NCBI GenBank assembly: GCA_002292925.1
Contig: DBCF01000259.1
Coordinates: 9,102-20,669 of the forward strand
DNA: 11,568 nt
Source of the DNA: Roseiflexaceae bacterium UBA965
GTDB taxonomy: Bacteria > Chloroflexota > Chloroflexia > Chloroflexales > Roseiflexaceae
Reading direction: 5' to 3'
Part shown: piece by piece, positions 1 through 7,241 of the stretch
Layout: every line of letters begins with the position of its first letter
Position numbering within the stretch: position 1 is the first letter of the stretch
The notes under the pieces: generated by a model
Seen by the model: the letters and a program-made list of their open reading frames with translations, nothing else
Database searches by the model: none
What the model was told of the DNA's origin: nothing
Made by a program: the position numbers and the translations under genes

Positions 1-2792
1 ATGACTTTGACGACGGCAAACCCAGCCGATTCTTTGCTGGTGATGGTCGCGCTGGCCGTGACCGCATTGAGTGGGCGCACTTCAATGCTGTTTTTGGCCG
101 TCAATACCACGATTTGTTGCGAATCGGTCATGAAATCAACGGAGCCGATATCTTCGTCACTGTGGAATAGTAACGAACGCGATGCCACATCCCACACCTC
201 GTACCCCGGTTTTTCGCCACCCCCAATAACCGCCAATAGATTCCCATTGGGGGCAAATTCTGCCATCTGGACATTGGTGAGAGTGGTCTGTAGACTGAAC
301 GGTGTGCCCATTGCGTCGATACGCCATATTTGGATGGTTGTACTGGTCCCTACCGCCAAGTATTTACCATCACGCGAGGCGGCCAGCGACAGTGGTGTGC
401 CGTCTAGCCCTTGGATGGATTGGGGCGTGCTTGATTCGGGGGTGTACAAACTGATTGTGTCGCTGGCGGTAATCATGGCAAAGCGATTGGTGCCGAGGAA
501 GGCAATGTTTTGGGCGATGCCATTCAACCCCGCCAAAAACAAGTTGTCTGCTTTGTCGGTTTGTTGTAGGCGGAGCATGCCGTTGAACCCACTCGCCGCC
601 AATACTTTTCCATCATTGGAATAGCGGATGCCAGTGGGGATGCCTTGGCCGACCCGAAAGGTACCGATGATTTGTTGGCTGGCCATGTCCCAAATCAACA
701 GGCGCCCTTCTTGGTCGCTGGTGCTGACGAGACGGTTGCCATCGGGCTCGAGTGATATCCCAAAAATACTCAACTGGTGTTGGTTGTAGGTGGCTTTTTG
801 GGTGCCACTAGCGACATCCCACACACAAATCAACCCGTCCAACCCGGCACTATAGAGCACGGTGCCGTCGGTGCTGAGCTGGAGCCCGCGGATGGTAATC
901 CAACTGGTATGCCCACTCAAGGTACGGATGGTTTGCCCCGTTTGGGCATTGAGCATGGTGACTAGTCCATTGGTGGCGCCCACAAACAGTGATTTGCCAT
1001 CAGGAGTCCACACCAGCCCAGTCGCCCAATAGCGATTTTTTTGGGGGTCATTGGCGTTGATTGGGGTCTGGAAGGTAAAGCCTTCGATGGGTTGACCGGT
1101 GGTGGTATCCCACAAGCGTACGGAGCCGTCACGTGCGGCGGTGGCCAATTGTGTGCCATCGGATGACCACGCAAGCCCCCCAATCAAGTCGGTATGCCCA
1201 GTCAAGGTGTAGATGGTGCGTTGGCTGGCGGTATCCCATATGCGCACACTCAAATCAGTGCTGCCACTCGCCAATCGTTTGCCGTCTGGACTAAAAATCA
1301 CGTTGCGAATCCAGCCTTCGTGGCCACGCAAGGTATAGGCTTCGACACTGTTGGTGACATCCCAGACATGGATGACGGAATCGTTGCTGGCACCGCTGGC
1401 GAGATAGCGCCCATCGGGCGACCACGCCAAGCTGGTGACATTGCCGACATGCCCACGAAACACGGCCGTTTCGCTGAATTGTTCGACTTCGTGGATCGAA
1501 ACACTATCGCCTGCCGCAATGGCAATAGCCTGCCCGTTAGGTGCCCATGCCGCTGGACCAAAGGTAGTACTGGTGATGACGTTACTCACTTGCAGGTTAG
1601 CTGCGTTTGTGTCGTCAATCGCCTTGTTACTACTCGTGATGGTCGGGATGCGGGTGGGCGTCGCTGCCACGATGGCCTTGCTACTGCTCGGCACGGGCGT
1701 GGGGGTCGTGACAGCGAAATTAAAAGAACTTGCGAAGCTTCCCCCCCATAGTGACCGCAACGGGCTACCTGGCAATACCAATGCCAGCACAATACAGAGC
1801 ATCACTGCCAAAATCGTCAAGGTAATCGCTGCTGCTACCAAGCATCCCATCCGCATGTTGCTTGATGATGCGCCGGATTGTACGACGGGAATGGTGCCCG
1901 CGACGGGTGGTGGGGTATAGTTACCAGCAAGCACGCTACTAGCCGGCTTGGTTTCAGCAACGGGGGCCGGGGCAGCGTTGAGAATTCCACTGTCGACACC
2001 GGGACCGGGTTCACGCGTGCCAAGGGTTTGGATGGTGTCGAGCGAAATCTGCATTTCAGCAGCACTCTGATAGCGATTTGATACCCGAGTTTGCAACGCC
2101 CGCAACAACACCTGCTCAAACATTTCGTTGAGACTGGGGTTGTGTGTGCGTGGTGCAATTAGTTTGGCGCCACTCGCTTGCACTTCGGGGGTCAGGGGTG
2201 CGACCCCGGTGCTGGCAAAGTAGACTAAGGCGGCAATGGCATACATGTCACTCGCCGGGCTACTGCCACTACTGGGGACTTCGGGGGCGCGGTAGGGTGA
2301 GGCAGATGCGCTGGCTCCGCGCATCATGGCAAACGGCGTCAGCATCCATTGCCCGTCATCGCGCACGATGATGTCACTGGGGGCGGGGGTGCCGAGGTAG
2401 AGCGCCGGGGTCTGGCTATGCAGTTGGCGTACCACGGCGAGAATGCGCGTCATTTGGCTAGTGACTTCGGTTTGGGTCAAGGCGCCGTTACGCATGCGCA
2501 CTGTTTGGCCCAAATCGTGCCCTTGGGGGGCACTACTCACCGCAATAAAACCAGTTTCGGTGATGGCGTGGCTGATGAGTGGCAACAACGCCGGGTCACT
2601 GATGGTGGCGAGGCGTTCGCTTTGCTGGCTGAGTTGTTGTTGGATTGCGGCATCGCTGGTGGTCCATTCGGCGACATAGACCAAGGCTCCGCTTTGGTCA
2701 TCGCGACAACAAAACACTGCCGCGCCGGCTTGTTCATCAATGGCGTATATCACGCGGTAGCGACCGTGGATGACGCGCTCAGGTAGCGACAT
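1..2792 (-). CDS. Pseudokinase - transmembrane - WD40 repeat protein (C-terminus beyond the left edge)
   Basis: An open frame of 930 codons runs from ATG at 2792 off the left edge with no stop. The start is supported by GAGGT five bases upstream. Residues about 11-252 follow the bacterial Ser/Thr kinase (PASTA/Hanks) fold: GRYRV opening at 10-14, YRAPE at 165-169 (APE motif), SDMYAIAALVYFASTG at about 179-194 (helix F), and a closing helix. The catalytic parts are missing: the Gly-rich loop is DEQAGAAVF, the VALK lysine is replaced (VYVAEW), HRDxKPxN reads LGTPAPSD, and DFG reads PFA. One hydrophobic helix (about 316-341) and a Thr/Pro/Ser-rich linker follow. From about residue 411 (nt 1562) come many WD40 blades, the first ones classic (GH...WSPDGRYLASG...VWDV) and later ones diverged. 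The layout suggests an inner-membrane receptor-like protein with a cytoplasmic pseudokinase and an outside propeller. The partner is unknown. It is probably cotranscribed with the desaturase 36 nt upstream. Confidence 0.93.
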   Translation of the reverse strand, partial: MSLPERVIHGRYRVIYAIDEQAGAAVFCCRDDQSGALVYVAEWTTSDAAIQQQLSQQSERLATISDPALLPLISHAITETGFIAVSSAPQGHDLGQTVRMRNGALTQTEVTSQMTRILAVVRQLHSQTPALYLGTPAPSDIIVRDDGQWMLTPFAMMRGASASASPYRAPEVPSSGSSPASDMYAIAALVYFASTGVAPLTPEVQASGAKLIAPRTHNPSLNEMFEQVLLRALQTRVSNRYQSAAEMQISLDTIQTLGTREPGPGVDSGILNAAPAPVAETKPASSVLAGNYTPPPVAGTIPVVQSGASSSNMRMGCLVAAAITLTILAVMLCIVLALVLPGSPLRSLWGGSFASSFNFAVTTPTPVPSSSKAIVAATPTRIPTITSSNKAIDDTNAANLQVSNVITSTTFGPAAWAPNGQAIAIAAGDSVSIHEVEQFSETAVFRGHVGNVTSLAWSPDGRYLASGASNDSVIHVWDVTNSVEAYTLRGHEGWIRNVIFSPDGKRLASGSTDLSVRIWDTASQRTIYTLTGHTDLIGGLAWSSDGTQLATAARDGSVRLWDTTTGQPIEGFTFQTPINANDPQKNRYWATGLVWTPDGKSLFVGATNGLVTMLNAQTGQTIRTLSGHTSWITIRGLQLSTDGTVLYSAGLDGLICVWDVASGTQKATYNQHQLSIFGISLEPDGNRLVSTSDQEGRLLIWDMASQQIIGTFRVGQGIPTGIRYSNDGKVLAASGFNGMLRLQQTDKADNLFLAGLNGIAQNIAFLGTNRFAMITASDTISLYTPESSTPQSIQGLDGTPLSLAASRDGKYLAVGTSTTIQIWRIDAMGTPFSLQTTLTNVQMAEFAPNGNLLAVIGGGEKPGYEVWDVASRSLLFHSDEDIGSVDFMTDSQQIVVLTAKNSIEVRPLNAVTASATITSKESAGFAVVKV

Positions 2793-2812
2793 GGTAGACC
2801 TCATTACACTGG

Positions 2813-2829
2813 GTGGGACGCTGTCCCAC
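2813..2829 (-). other. Intergenic hairpin between desaturase and pseudokinase genes
   Basis: There is a perfect 7-bp inverted repeat (GTGGGAC, 3-nt loop, GTCCCAC). On the minus-strand transcript it starts at the last base of the desaturase stop codon and ends about 12 nt before the SD of the next gene. No T-tract follows, so it does not look like an intrinsic terminator. It may be an mRNA-stabilising or attenuating element, or chance. The role is inferred. Confidence 0.5.
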
Positions 2830-4187
2830 TAAAGAATCCCGTTAGCCTTGGCCTGATCAATGCGTTCGATGACTCGGCGTGCACTGCGAATTGAACCTTC
2901 AATCGACGCCATAAACTCTTGTTGGGTGTAATCACCCGTCAAAAAGAAATTCGTGATGGGGGTGGCTTGGTCGGGGCGGTATTGCTCGACCCCTGGGCGC
3001 GCCGAATAGACCGAATTGGGGATGCGCACCACGTGTGATTTGAGCAACTTGGATGTGCGGGCCAGCGGGTGTAATTCACCAAACTCGGTAAGTACCGTTT
3101 CAATCACCTCGGCATCGCTACGGCGCATCAATTCTTCGGCAGGAGCAACCACCAATTCGATAATCGAACCGCGGCCTTGGTGATAGTCGGGTGATACGCG
3201 GGTCAAATCGGCGTACACGCTAATGTGCGTCCCCGAACTAAAAATCAAGTTGTTGACGTCGGTGACGAATTGGTCGAAATGGAGTTGCACCGTAATCACC
3301 GGTTGCCCCTTGAGGTATTTGAGGTTGTCGAGCACCGCGTGTTTGCGCATCGAGGCCGGCAATACTTTGCGCAGACTGTGTACTGGCATGGCTGATACCA
3401 CGAGGTCGGCGTGGATTTCTTCGCCGTTTTCGAGGCGCACGCCATTGACTTTGTTGGCGGCTTCATCATGCAAAAAATCAACCACTTTGCTGTTGAAACG
3501 GATATTGACCCCTTTGCTTTGCAAGCGGGCCATCAAGGGGTCCCACAAGCGTTCTTGGGGCGAGCCTTTGACCAAGCCCATTTTGGGGGCATTGGTTTCT
3601 TTGGCGAAATGGAGCAACGCGGTCAACACTAATTTGGCTGACACGGTGTCACATTTTTGGAAGTTGAGTGCCAAGGCCATGGCATCCATGACTTTGTCGA
3701 TGGTGCTTTGTCCCATGCCATTGGCCAAATGCCACTCTTTGTAGGTGATATTGGCTTGTTGGTCGAGGTAGGCTTGTGAGCCAAAAATTGGCTTAATCAG
3801 CCCCCGGCCCATACGCAGTTTTTCGCCCCAGGTCATTAGTTCGCTTTTGGCGACACCCATCAGGCCATTAAGGGGGGCGGGCAAGCCTTCGACGAATTCA
3901 ATCGAGGCGTATTTGCCACCTTTTAGGGCAAAAATCATCTCAGCTGGCTTCCAATCAAAACTATCAGCCAAATCGACTTCCGCAAGGAAGTCAAGTAAGT
4001 TGTGATAGGCACCAAAAAAGACATGCAAGCCACTTTCGACCCAGTCGCCATCAGGGTCACGCCACGCCGACACTTTGCCGCCCGGGACATCGCGTTTTTC
4101 GAGTAAGGTAACTTGGTAACCGCGATCATTGAGCCATTTTGCGGTGGCGAATCCAGCCGGTCCCGCGCCTGCAATGACGACATGCAT
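2829..4187 (-). CDS. Phytoene desaturase-like (CrtP/PDS-type) FAD-dependent oxidoreductase
   Basis: This 452-residue flavoprotein belongs to the amine oxidase/carotenoid desaturase superfamily. The N-terminal Rossmann fold has GAGPAG at 7-12 and an acidic residue ending strand 2 (E30), followed by PGGKVSAW (35-42) and GDWVESGLHVFFGAY (47-61). The last stretch closely resembles plant/cyanobacterial phytoene desaturase (CrtP/PDS) rather than bacterial CrtI. The C-terminal FAD motif is FFLTGDYTQQEFMASIEG (414-431), again PDS-like; zeta-carotene desaturases usually have a different residue in place of GD. The expected reaction is dehydrogenation of phytoene or a related polyene at the membrane, with electrons passed to a quinone. 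The exact substrate is inferred, and squalene-type desaturases (HpnE) are related alternatives. The ATG at 4187 is preceded by AAGGA with good spacing. The CNNM gene ends 42 nt upstream. No other carotenoid gene is visible in the window. Confidence 0.85.
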   Translation of the reverse strand: MHVVIAGAGPAGFATAKWLNDRGYQVTLLEKRDVPGGKVSAWRDPDGDWVESGLHVFFGAYHNLLDFLAEVDLADSFDWKPAEMIFALKGGKYASIEFVEGLPAPLNGLMGVAKSELMTWGEKLRMGRGLIKPIFGSQAYLDQQANITYKEWHLANGMGQSTIDKVMDAMALALNFQKCDTVSAKLVLTALLHFAKETNAPKMGLVKGSPQERLWDPLMARLQSKGVNIRFNSKVVDFLHDEAANKVNGVRLENGEEIHADLVVSAMPVHSLRKVLPASMRKHAVLDNLKYLKGQPVITVQLHFDQFVTDVNNLIFSSGTHISVYADLTRVSPDYHQGRGSIIELVVAPAEELMRRSDAEVIETVLTEFGELHPLARTSKLLKSHVVRIPNSVYSARPGVEQYRPDQATPITNFFLTGDYTQQEFMASIEGSIRSARRVIERIDQAKANGIL

Positions 4188-4229
4188 AGTTTTTTCCTTC
4201 TTTGTTACAGTGAATTGAATGGTGATTGC

Positions 4230-5519
4230 TTATTGTTTGCGAATCAACACTTTGTCGATGCGGAGACCATCCATGTCCATGACCTCGAGGCGCCAGCCAT
4301 GAGCTTCAACGACAGTGCCTGCTTGGGGAATGTACCCGAGGAGCGTTAGCACATACCCCGCCAACGTATCAAAACGGGCACTATCGGCGTCTTGGACTAC
4401 CAACTCGGTGCGTTGTACGACTTCATCGATGCTGGTGATGCCATCAACCAAAAACGACCCGTCGTCACGTTTGACAATATGTTGCGATGCCACATCGTCG
4501 TATTCGTCGGCAATATCACCGACGATTTCTTCGAGCACATCTTCGAGGGTGATAACGCCCTCGACGGTCCCTAATTCACCTACCACCACCGCCAAATGTT
4601 GTTGGTTTTTTTTGAACAACGCCAGCAGGGTGGCAGCCCGGCTTTGTTCGGGCACAAACAACGGTGGGCGCATGGCGGTCCGTACGGTCACATTGAGTTC
4701 ACCACTGCGGACCAAGCGCAAAATGTCGCGGGCATGGACGACGCCAACGACGTGGTCGAGGTCTTTTTCATATACTGGCGCCCGCGAGAACCCACTATTG
4801 AGCAAGTCGTCAACCACTGCGCTAAGCAAGGCGTTGGCTTCGAGTCCATAGACGTCGGTGCGTGGGGTCATCACTTGGCGCACAGTCAATTCACCAAGGC
4901 TAAAAACACTCTCGATAATTTCGCGTTCGTGGTGCTCTACGGCGCCACTTTGAGTACCTTCACGCACCAATTGGCGGATGTCGTCTTCGGTTACGGCACT
5001 GTTGTTGGTGGTGTGTTGGCCAAAGAGTCGGAGCAAAACTTCGGTTGAGCCGGTCAAAATCGCCACTAACGGCCGCGTAACGGTCGAGATAATCGTCATC
5101 GGTACAGCCATGCGCACGGCAATCCATTCGGCGTGTTGCAACGCCATCCGTTTGGGGACGAGTTCGCCAATTACGAGTGACAAATACGACAGCCCGAGTA
5201 CCACAATTGCGAGTGACACGGTATCTGCTTGATTGCCGATATAGGGAAGTGTCGTCACAAATGGGGTTATCAGTGCGGCAATACTTGCTCCCCCAAAGAC
5301 GCCAGTCAACGTGCTAATCACGGTAATGCCAACTTGTACGGTTGACAACAAGCGATTGGGGTCATCTTGGAGCGCCAAGGCTGCCACTGCACGGCTATCA
5401 CCGTCGTCGGCTTTTTGTTGGAGCCGGCCACGACGCGCCGATACCATGGCAAGTTCAGTCCCCGAAAAAATCCCGTTCGCAATGACTAGCATAAAAATCA
5501 GAAACAGCTCGCCACCCAT
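4230..5519 (-). CDS. CNNM/CorC (HlyC/CorC) family membrane protein with CBS pair
   Basis: The 429-residue protein has the full layout of the CNNM/CorC family (hemolysin C-like, proposed Mg2+/Co2+ or divalent cation transport). A DUF21/CNNM membrane domain spans about residues 1-165, with SGTELAMVSA (19-28) in the first helix and GELVPKR (118-124). The linker contains VREGTQSGAVEHHEREII (185-202). A CBS pair follows: the first opens with VMTPRTDV (216-223), and the second ends in GVITLEDVLEEIVGDIADEYD split over 321-341. A CorC_HlyC domain covers about 352-428. No feature is missing compared with the family. The ATG at 5519 has only a weak upstream SD, and no better in-frame start is visible. 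It is the first gene of the probable minus-strand unit with the desaturase and pseudokinase. Transported ion and physiological role cannot be read from sequence; the old haemolysin name should not be taken literally. Confidence 0.93.
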   Translation of the reverse strand: MGGELFLIFMLVIANGIFSGTELAMVSARRGRLQQKADDGDSRAVAALALQDDPNRLLSTVQVGITVISTLTGVFGGASIAALITPFVTTLPYIGNQADTVSLAIVVLGLSYLSLVIGELVPKRMALQHAEWIAVRMAVPMTIISTVTRPLVAILTGSTEVLLRLFGQHTTNNSAVTEDDIRQLVREGTQSGAVEHHEREIIESVFSLGELTVRQVMTPRTDVYGLEANALLSAVVDDLLNSGFSRAPVYEKDLDHVVGVVHARDILRLVRSGELNVTVRTAMRPPLFVPEQSRAATLLALFKKNQQHLAVVVGELGTVEGVITLEDVLEEIVGDIADEYDDVASQHIVKRDDGSFLVDGITSIDEVVQRTELVVQDADSARFDTLAGYVLTLLGYIPQAGTVVEAHGWRLEVMDMDGLRIDKVLIRKQ

Positions 5520-5550
5520 TACACATACTCACATAAAAAAATCTATTAGT

Positions 5551-5580
5551 ACTATAGCAGTTTCTCATGAGAATATGATA
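5551..5580 (-). promoter_or_regulatory. Putative extended -10 promoter with palindromic spacer for the CNNM-desaturase-pseudokinase unit
   Basis: On the minus strand TATAGT (5556-5551) is preceded by TGC, giving an extended -10 element, with transcription expected to start about 25 nt before the ATG at 5519. The -35 region (about 5574-5579) is poor, as often seen with extended -10 promoters. The spacer holds a perfect 12-bp palindrome, TTCTCATGAGAA (5562-5573), which could be a repressor site. Both roles are inferred from position and pattern. Confidence 0.4.
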
Positions 5581-5653
5581 AATTCCTGAACTATTTTAAC
5601 GATACAGCGGTTGATTTGCGTGTCTTTTGGATGCGAACAAACGGTATCATGCC

Positions 5654-5662
5654 AAAGGAGGT
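5654..5662 (+). promoter_or_regulatory. Strong Shine-Dalgarno site that fixes the comF start
   Basis: AAAGGAGGT lies five bases before ATG at 5668. It is a near-perfect match to the 16S anti-SD and decides the start. An in-frame TTG at 5611 would put this site inside coding sequence and add 19 residues that do not resemble ComF. Confidence 0.85.
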
Positions 5663-5667
5663 ACCGC

Positions 5668-6291
5668 ATGTGGGAACGATTTTGGCAACTGTTATTCCCT
5701 GACCGATGTCATGGGTGTGGCTGTTTTGGGGCATTGTTGTGTCAGGCATGTGTGGCACAATTTACCCGCTATGTTGGCGATATACCAGTGTGTGGCGCAA
5801 CGACTTTCACCATTGCCTTTGTATATACGGGGGTACTTCGCTCGGCGATTTTGGCAGTCAAATACGCCCGCCAACGCCGCCTTGGCACTGCACTAGGGCA
5901 ACACTTGGCGGCACAGCCGTGGGCGAGTGACGATGCGGTAATCGTACCCCTACCGGGCTCGACGCAACGGGTGGCGCACCGTGGCTATGACCAAGCCGTC
6001 GTGTTGGCGCACGCCGTAGCCTGCGTGCGGAAAATCCCGTTGTCACGCCAACTCGTACGGGTACGTCAAACCACTGCCCAAGCCAAACTGAATCGGGCGC
6101 AACGCCAGCACAATGTAGCCGGTGCGTTTGTATGGCAAGGGGGTGTCCCTCCGCCACAGGTCATATTAATCGACGATATTTGTACGACGGGGGCGACTAT
6201 TGCCGCAGCGATTGCGGCCATCCATCAGGCAGGACCGTGTCACGTGCATGTAGTGGTCTTGGCGCGGGGAATGAAATTGCACACGGCATAA
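5668..6291 (+). CDS. comF: ComF family phosphoribosyltransferase-like protein
   Basis: The 207-residue product matches the ComF family in length and order. An N-terminal zinc-finger-like cluster has CHGCGC (14-19) and CQAC (25-28). It is followed by the family's VYTGVLRSAILAVKY block (52-66), VIVPLPGS (91-98), RGYDQA (105-110), and a type I phosphoribosyltransferase PRPP loop VILIDDICTTGAT (165-177). ComF proteins act in the cytoplasm with the competence helicase ComFA and DprA/PriA during uptake and replication of transforming DNA. In many non-competent bacteria they occur alone with unclear duties. No comFA or comFC partner is visible here. The gene stands alone on the plus strand, divergent from the CNNM gene and convergent with the TPR gene. 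Only one Cys (C42) remains in the region that often carries a second Cys pair. Confidence 0.93.
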   Translation: MWERFWQLLFPDRCHGCGCFGALLCQACVAQFTRYVGDIPVCGATTFTIAFVYTGVLRSAILAVKYARQRRLGTALGQHLAAQPWASDDAVIVPLPGSTQRVAHRGYDQAVVLAHAVACVRKIPLSRQLVRVRQTTAQAKLNRAQRQHNVAGAFVWQGGVPPPQVILIDDICTTGATIAAAIAAIHQAGPCHVHVVVLARGMKLHTA

Positions 6292-6326
6292 AAAACGTCC
6301 ATGTCGGGGGAATTCCCCGACATGGA
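6290..6326 (-). terminator. Intrinsic terminator for the miaB-CPBP-TPR unit
   Basis: A 12-bp stem (6298-6309 with 6315-6326) closes a 5-nt loop. Read on the minus strand it is followed by CG and then a run of six T, so it fits a rho-independent terminator for the TPR gene ending at 6346. On the plus strand no T-run follows, so it probably blocks comF read-through only weakly. It lies between the convergent stops of comF and the TPR gene. Confidence 0.8.
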
Positions 6327-6345
6327 GCGGTACAACGGTGGGTAT

Positions 6346-7218
6346 TTATTCTTCGATTTCTTCGTCGGCGTCGTTGTTTGTTTCGAGTGTATCGAGGCGA
6401 TCGTGGTCTTCGTCATCACTACTAAACGGATCGGGCTCGCTATCATCGTGATCATCTTCGACTGATTCGACATCATCAATATCGTCTTCGATTTCATCGA
6501 ATCCGACGCGACGATCGTTTTCGTCGATAAGCTTGCCGGGGAACGATACTTCGTGGCGATTGTCTGGGTTGCGGTGTGATTCACGGATGACAATCTGGAT
6601 CTGGTCACGTTTTTCGTTGAGGCTCAACACTGCCGCCGTGTATTCGTTGCCGAGTTTCATGAAGCGAATCAAGCGGGCTGCGAGGCGCGGCTCGAGTCGC
6701 CCTAAATTGACCCCATTGCAGTCGTAGATATCGAGAGCGATGGCGTCATCCAAGGTTTGTGCAGGTTTTTTCTGACCATCATAGTGTATGGGCTGGGTAT
6801 TGGGACGCAAGGTGAGTTTTTCACCGGGCACGAGGCTGATTTCGGCATCGGTATCGATGTGCAAGTTGGTGAGGGTCGATTTGCCGGTTTCGATGGCAAA
6901 CATACGCATATCGACAAATTCACGAGTTTTGGCAGGAGCCGAGCGCGTGCGGGCGATGAGGCTCACCATCCGGCGGGCGATCGGGTTGTGTTCGCTGATT
7001 TCGAGTACTCGTTGGTAGGTTTGTTCGGCGTTATCGATCTCGCCGTTTTCGAAGTAGGCTTTGGCGAGCCGATTGAGCGTTTCGATGTCGTTGGGGTCAC
7101 TCGACAACAGCTGGCGGCTACTATCGATGGCAGCCTCCCAATTGCTGTTGCGGGCATACGTAATCGCTTCGTTTTGCATATACCGGCGTTGCCGTAATGC
7201 TTCGTCTTTCTTGTTCAC
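6346..7218 (-). CDS. TPR protein with possible HIRAN-like domain and acidic tail
   Basis: The start is GTG at 7218, chosen because AAGGAG lies six bases upstream; the upstream ATGs at 7284 and 7260 lack such a site, and 7284 lies within the preceding gene. The product has 290 residues. Residues about 14-90 form two or so tetratricopeptide-like helix pairs (NWEAAIDSSRQLLSSDPND, then GEIDNAEQTYQRVLEISEHNP). The middle, about 157-212, reads DDAIALDIYDCNGVNLGRL then an LAARL helix and a beta-rich end. This resembles the core of HIRAN domains (conserved turn, G-x-L, LAxxL), but it is a reading by eye. The tail, 231-290, has 31 Asp/Glu in 60 residues and is probably disordered. No signal peptide or membrane helix is seen, so it is likely cytoplasmic. 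Possible roles are scaffold or nucleic-acid-linked adaptor; function is unknown. It is the last gene before the terminator and starts 23 nt after the CPBP gene. Confidence 0.82.
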   Translation of the reverse strand: MNKKDEALRQRRYMQNEAITYARNSNWEAAIDSSRQLLSSDPNDIETLNRLAKAYFENGEIDNAEQTYQRVLEISEHNPIARRMVSLIARTRSAPAKTREFVDMRMFAIETGKSTLTNLHIDTDAEISLVPGEKLTLRPNTQPIHYDGQKKPAQTLDDAIALDIYDCNGVNLGRLEPRLAARLIRFMKLGNEYTAAVLSLNEKRDQIQIVIRESHRNPDNRHEVSFPGKLIDENDRRVGFDEIEDDIDDVESVEDDHDDSEPDPFSSDDEDHDRLDTLETNNDADEEIEE

Positions 7219-7241
7219 CGTTGACTCCTTCTCGCCACGCC

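Noticed and set aside
1..624. Long plus-strand open frame of 207 codons
   Set aside because: It is antisense to the WD40 part of the minus-strand gene, has no SD or domain resemblance, and is explained by the codon use of the real gene.
450..1500. Repeated DNA words across the first 1.5 kb
   Set aside because: These are explained by WD40 repeat coding (SPDG, WD motifs) and are not a CRISPR or mobile repeat.
1194..1920. Overlapping plus-strand frames
   Set aside because: They run opposite the WD40/linker region, with unlikely residue composition and no start signals.
2376..2412. G-rich plus-strand run, possible G-quadruplex
   Set aside because: Only three runs of three or more G are close together, and they reflect Pro/Gly/Ala codons of the minus-strand gene.
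5611..5667. TTG start extending comF upstream
   Set aside because: The near-perfect SD at 5654-5662 belongs to ATG 5668 and the added residues do not fit ComF.
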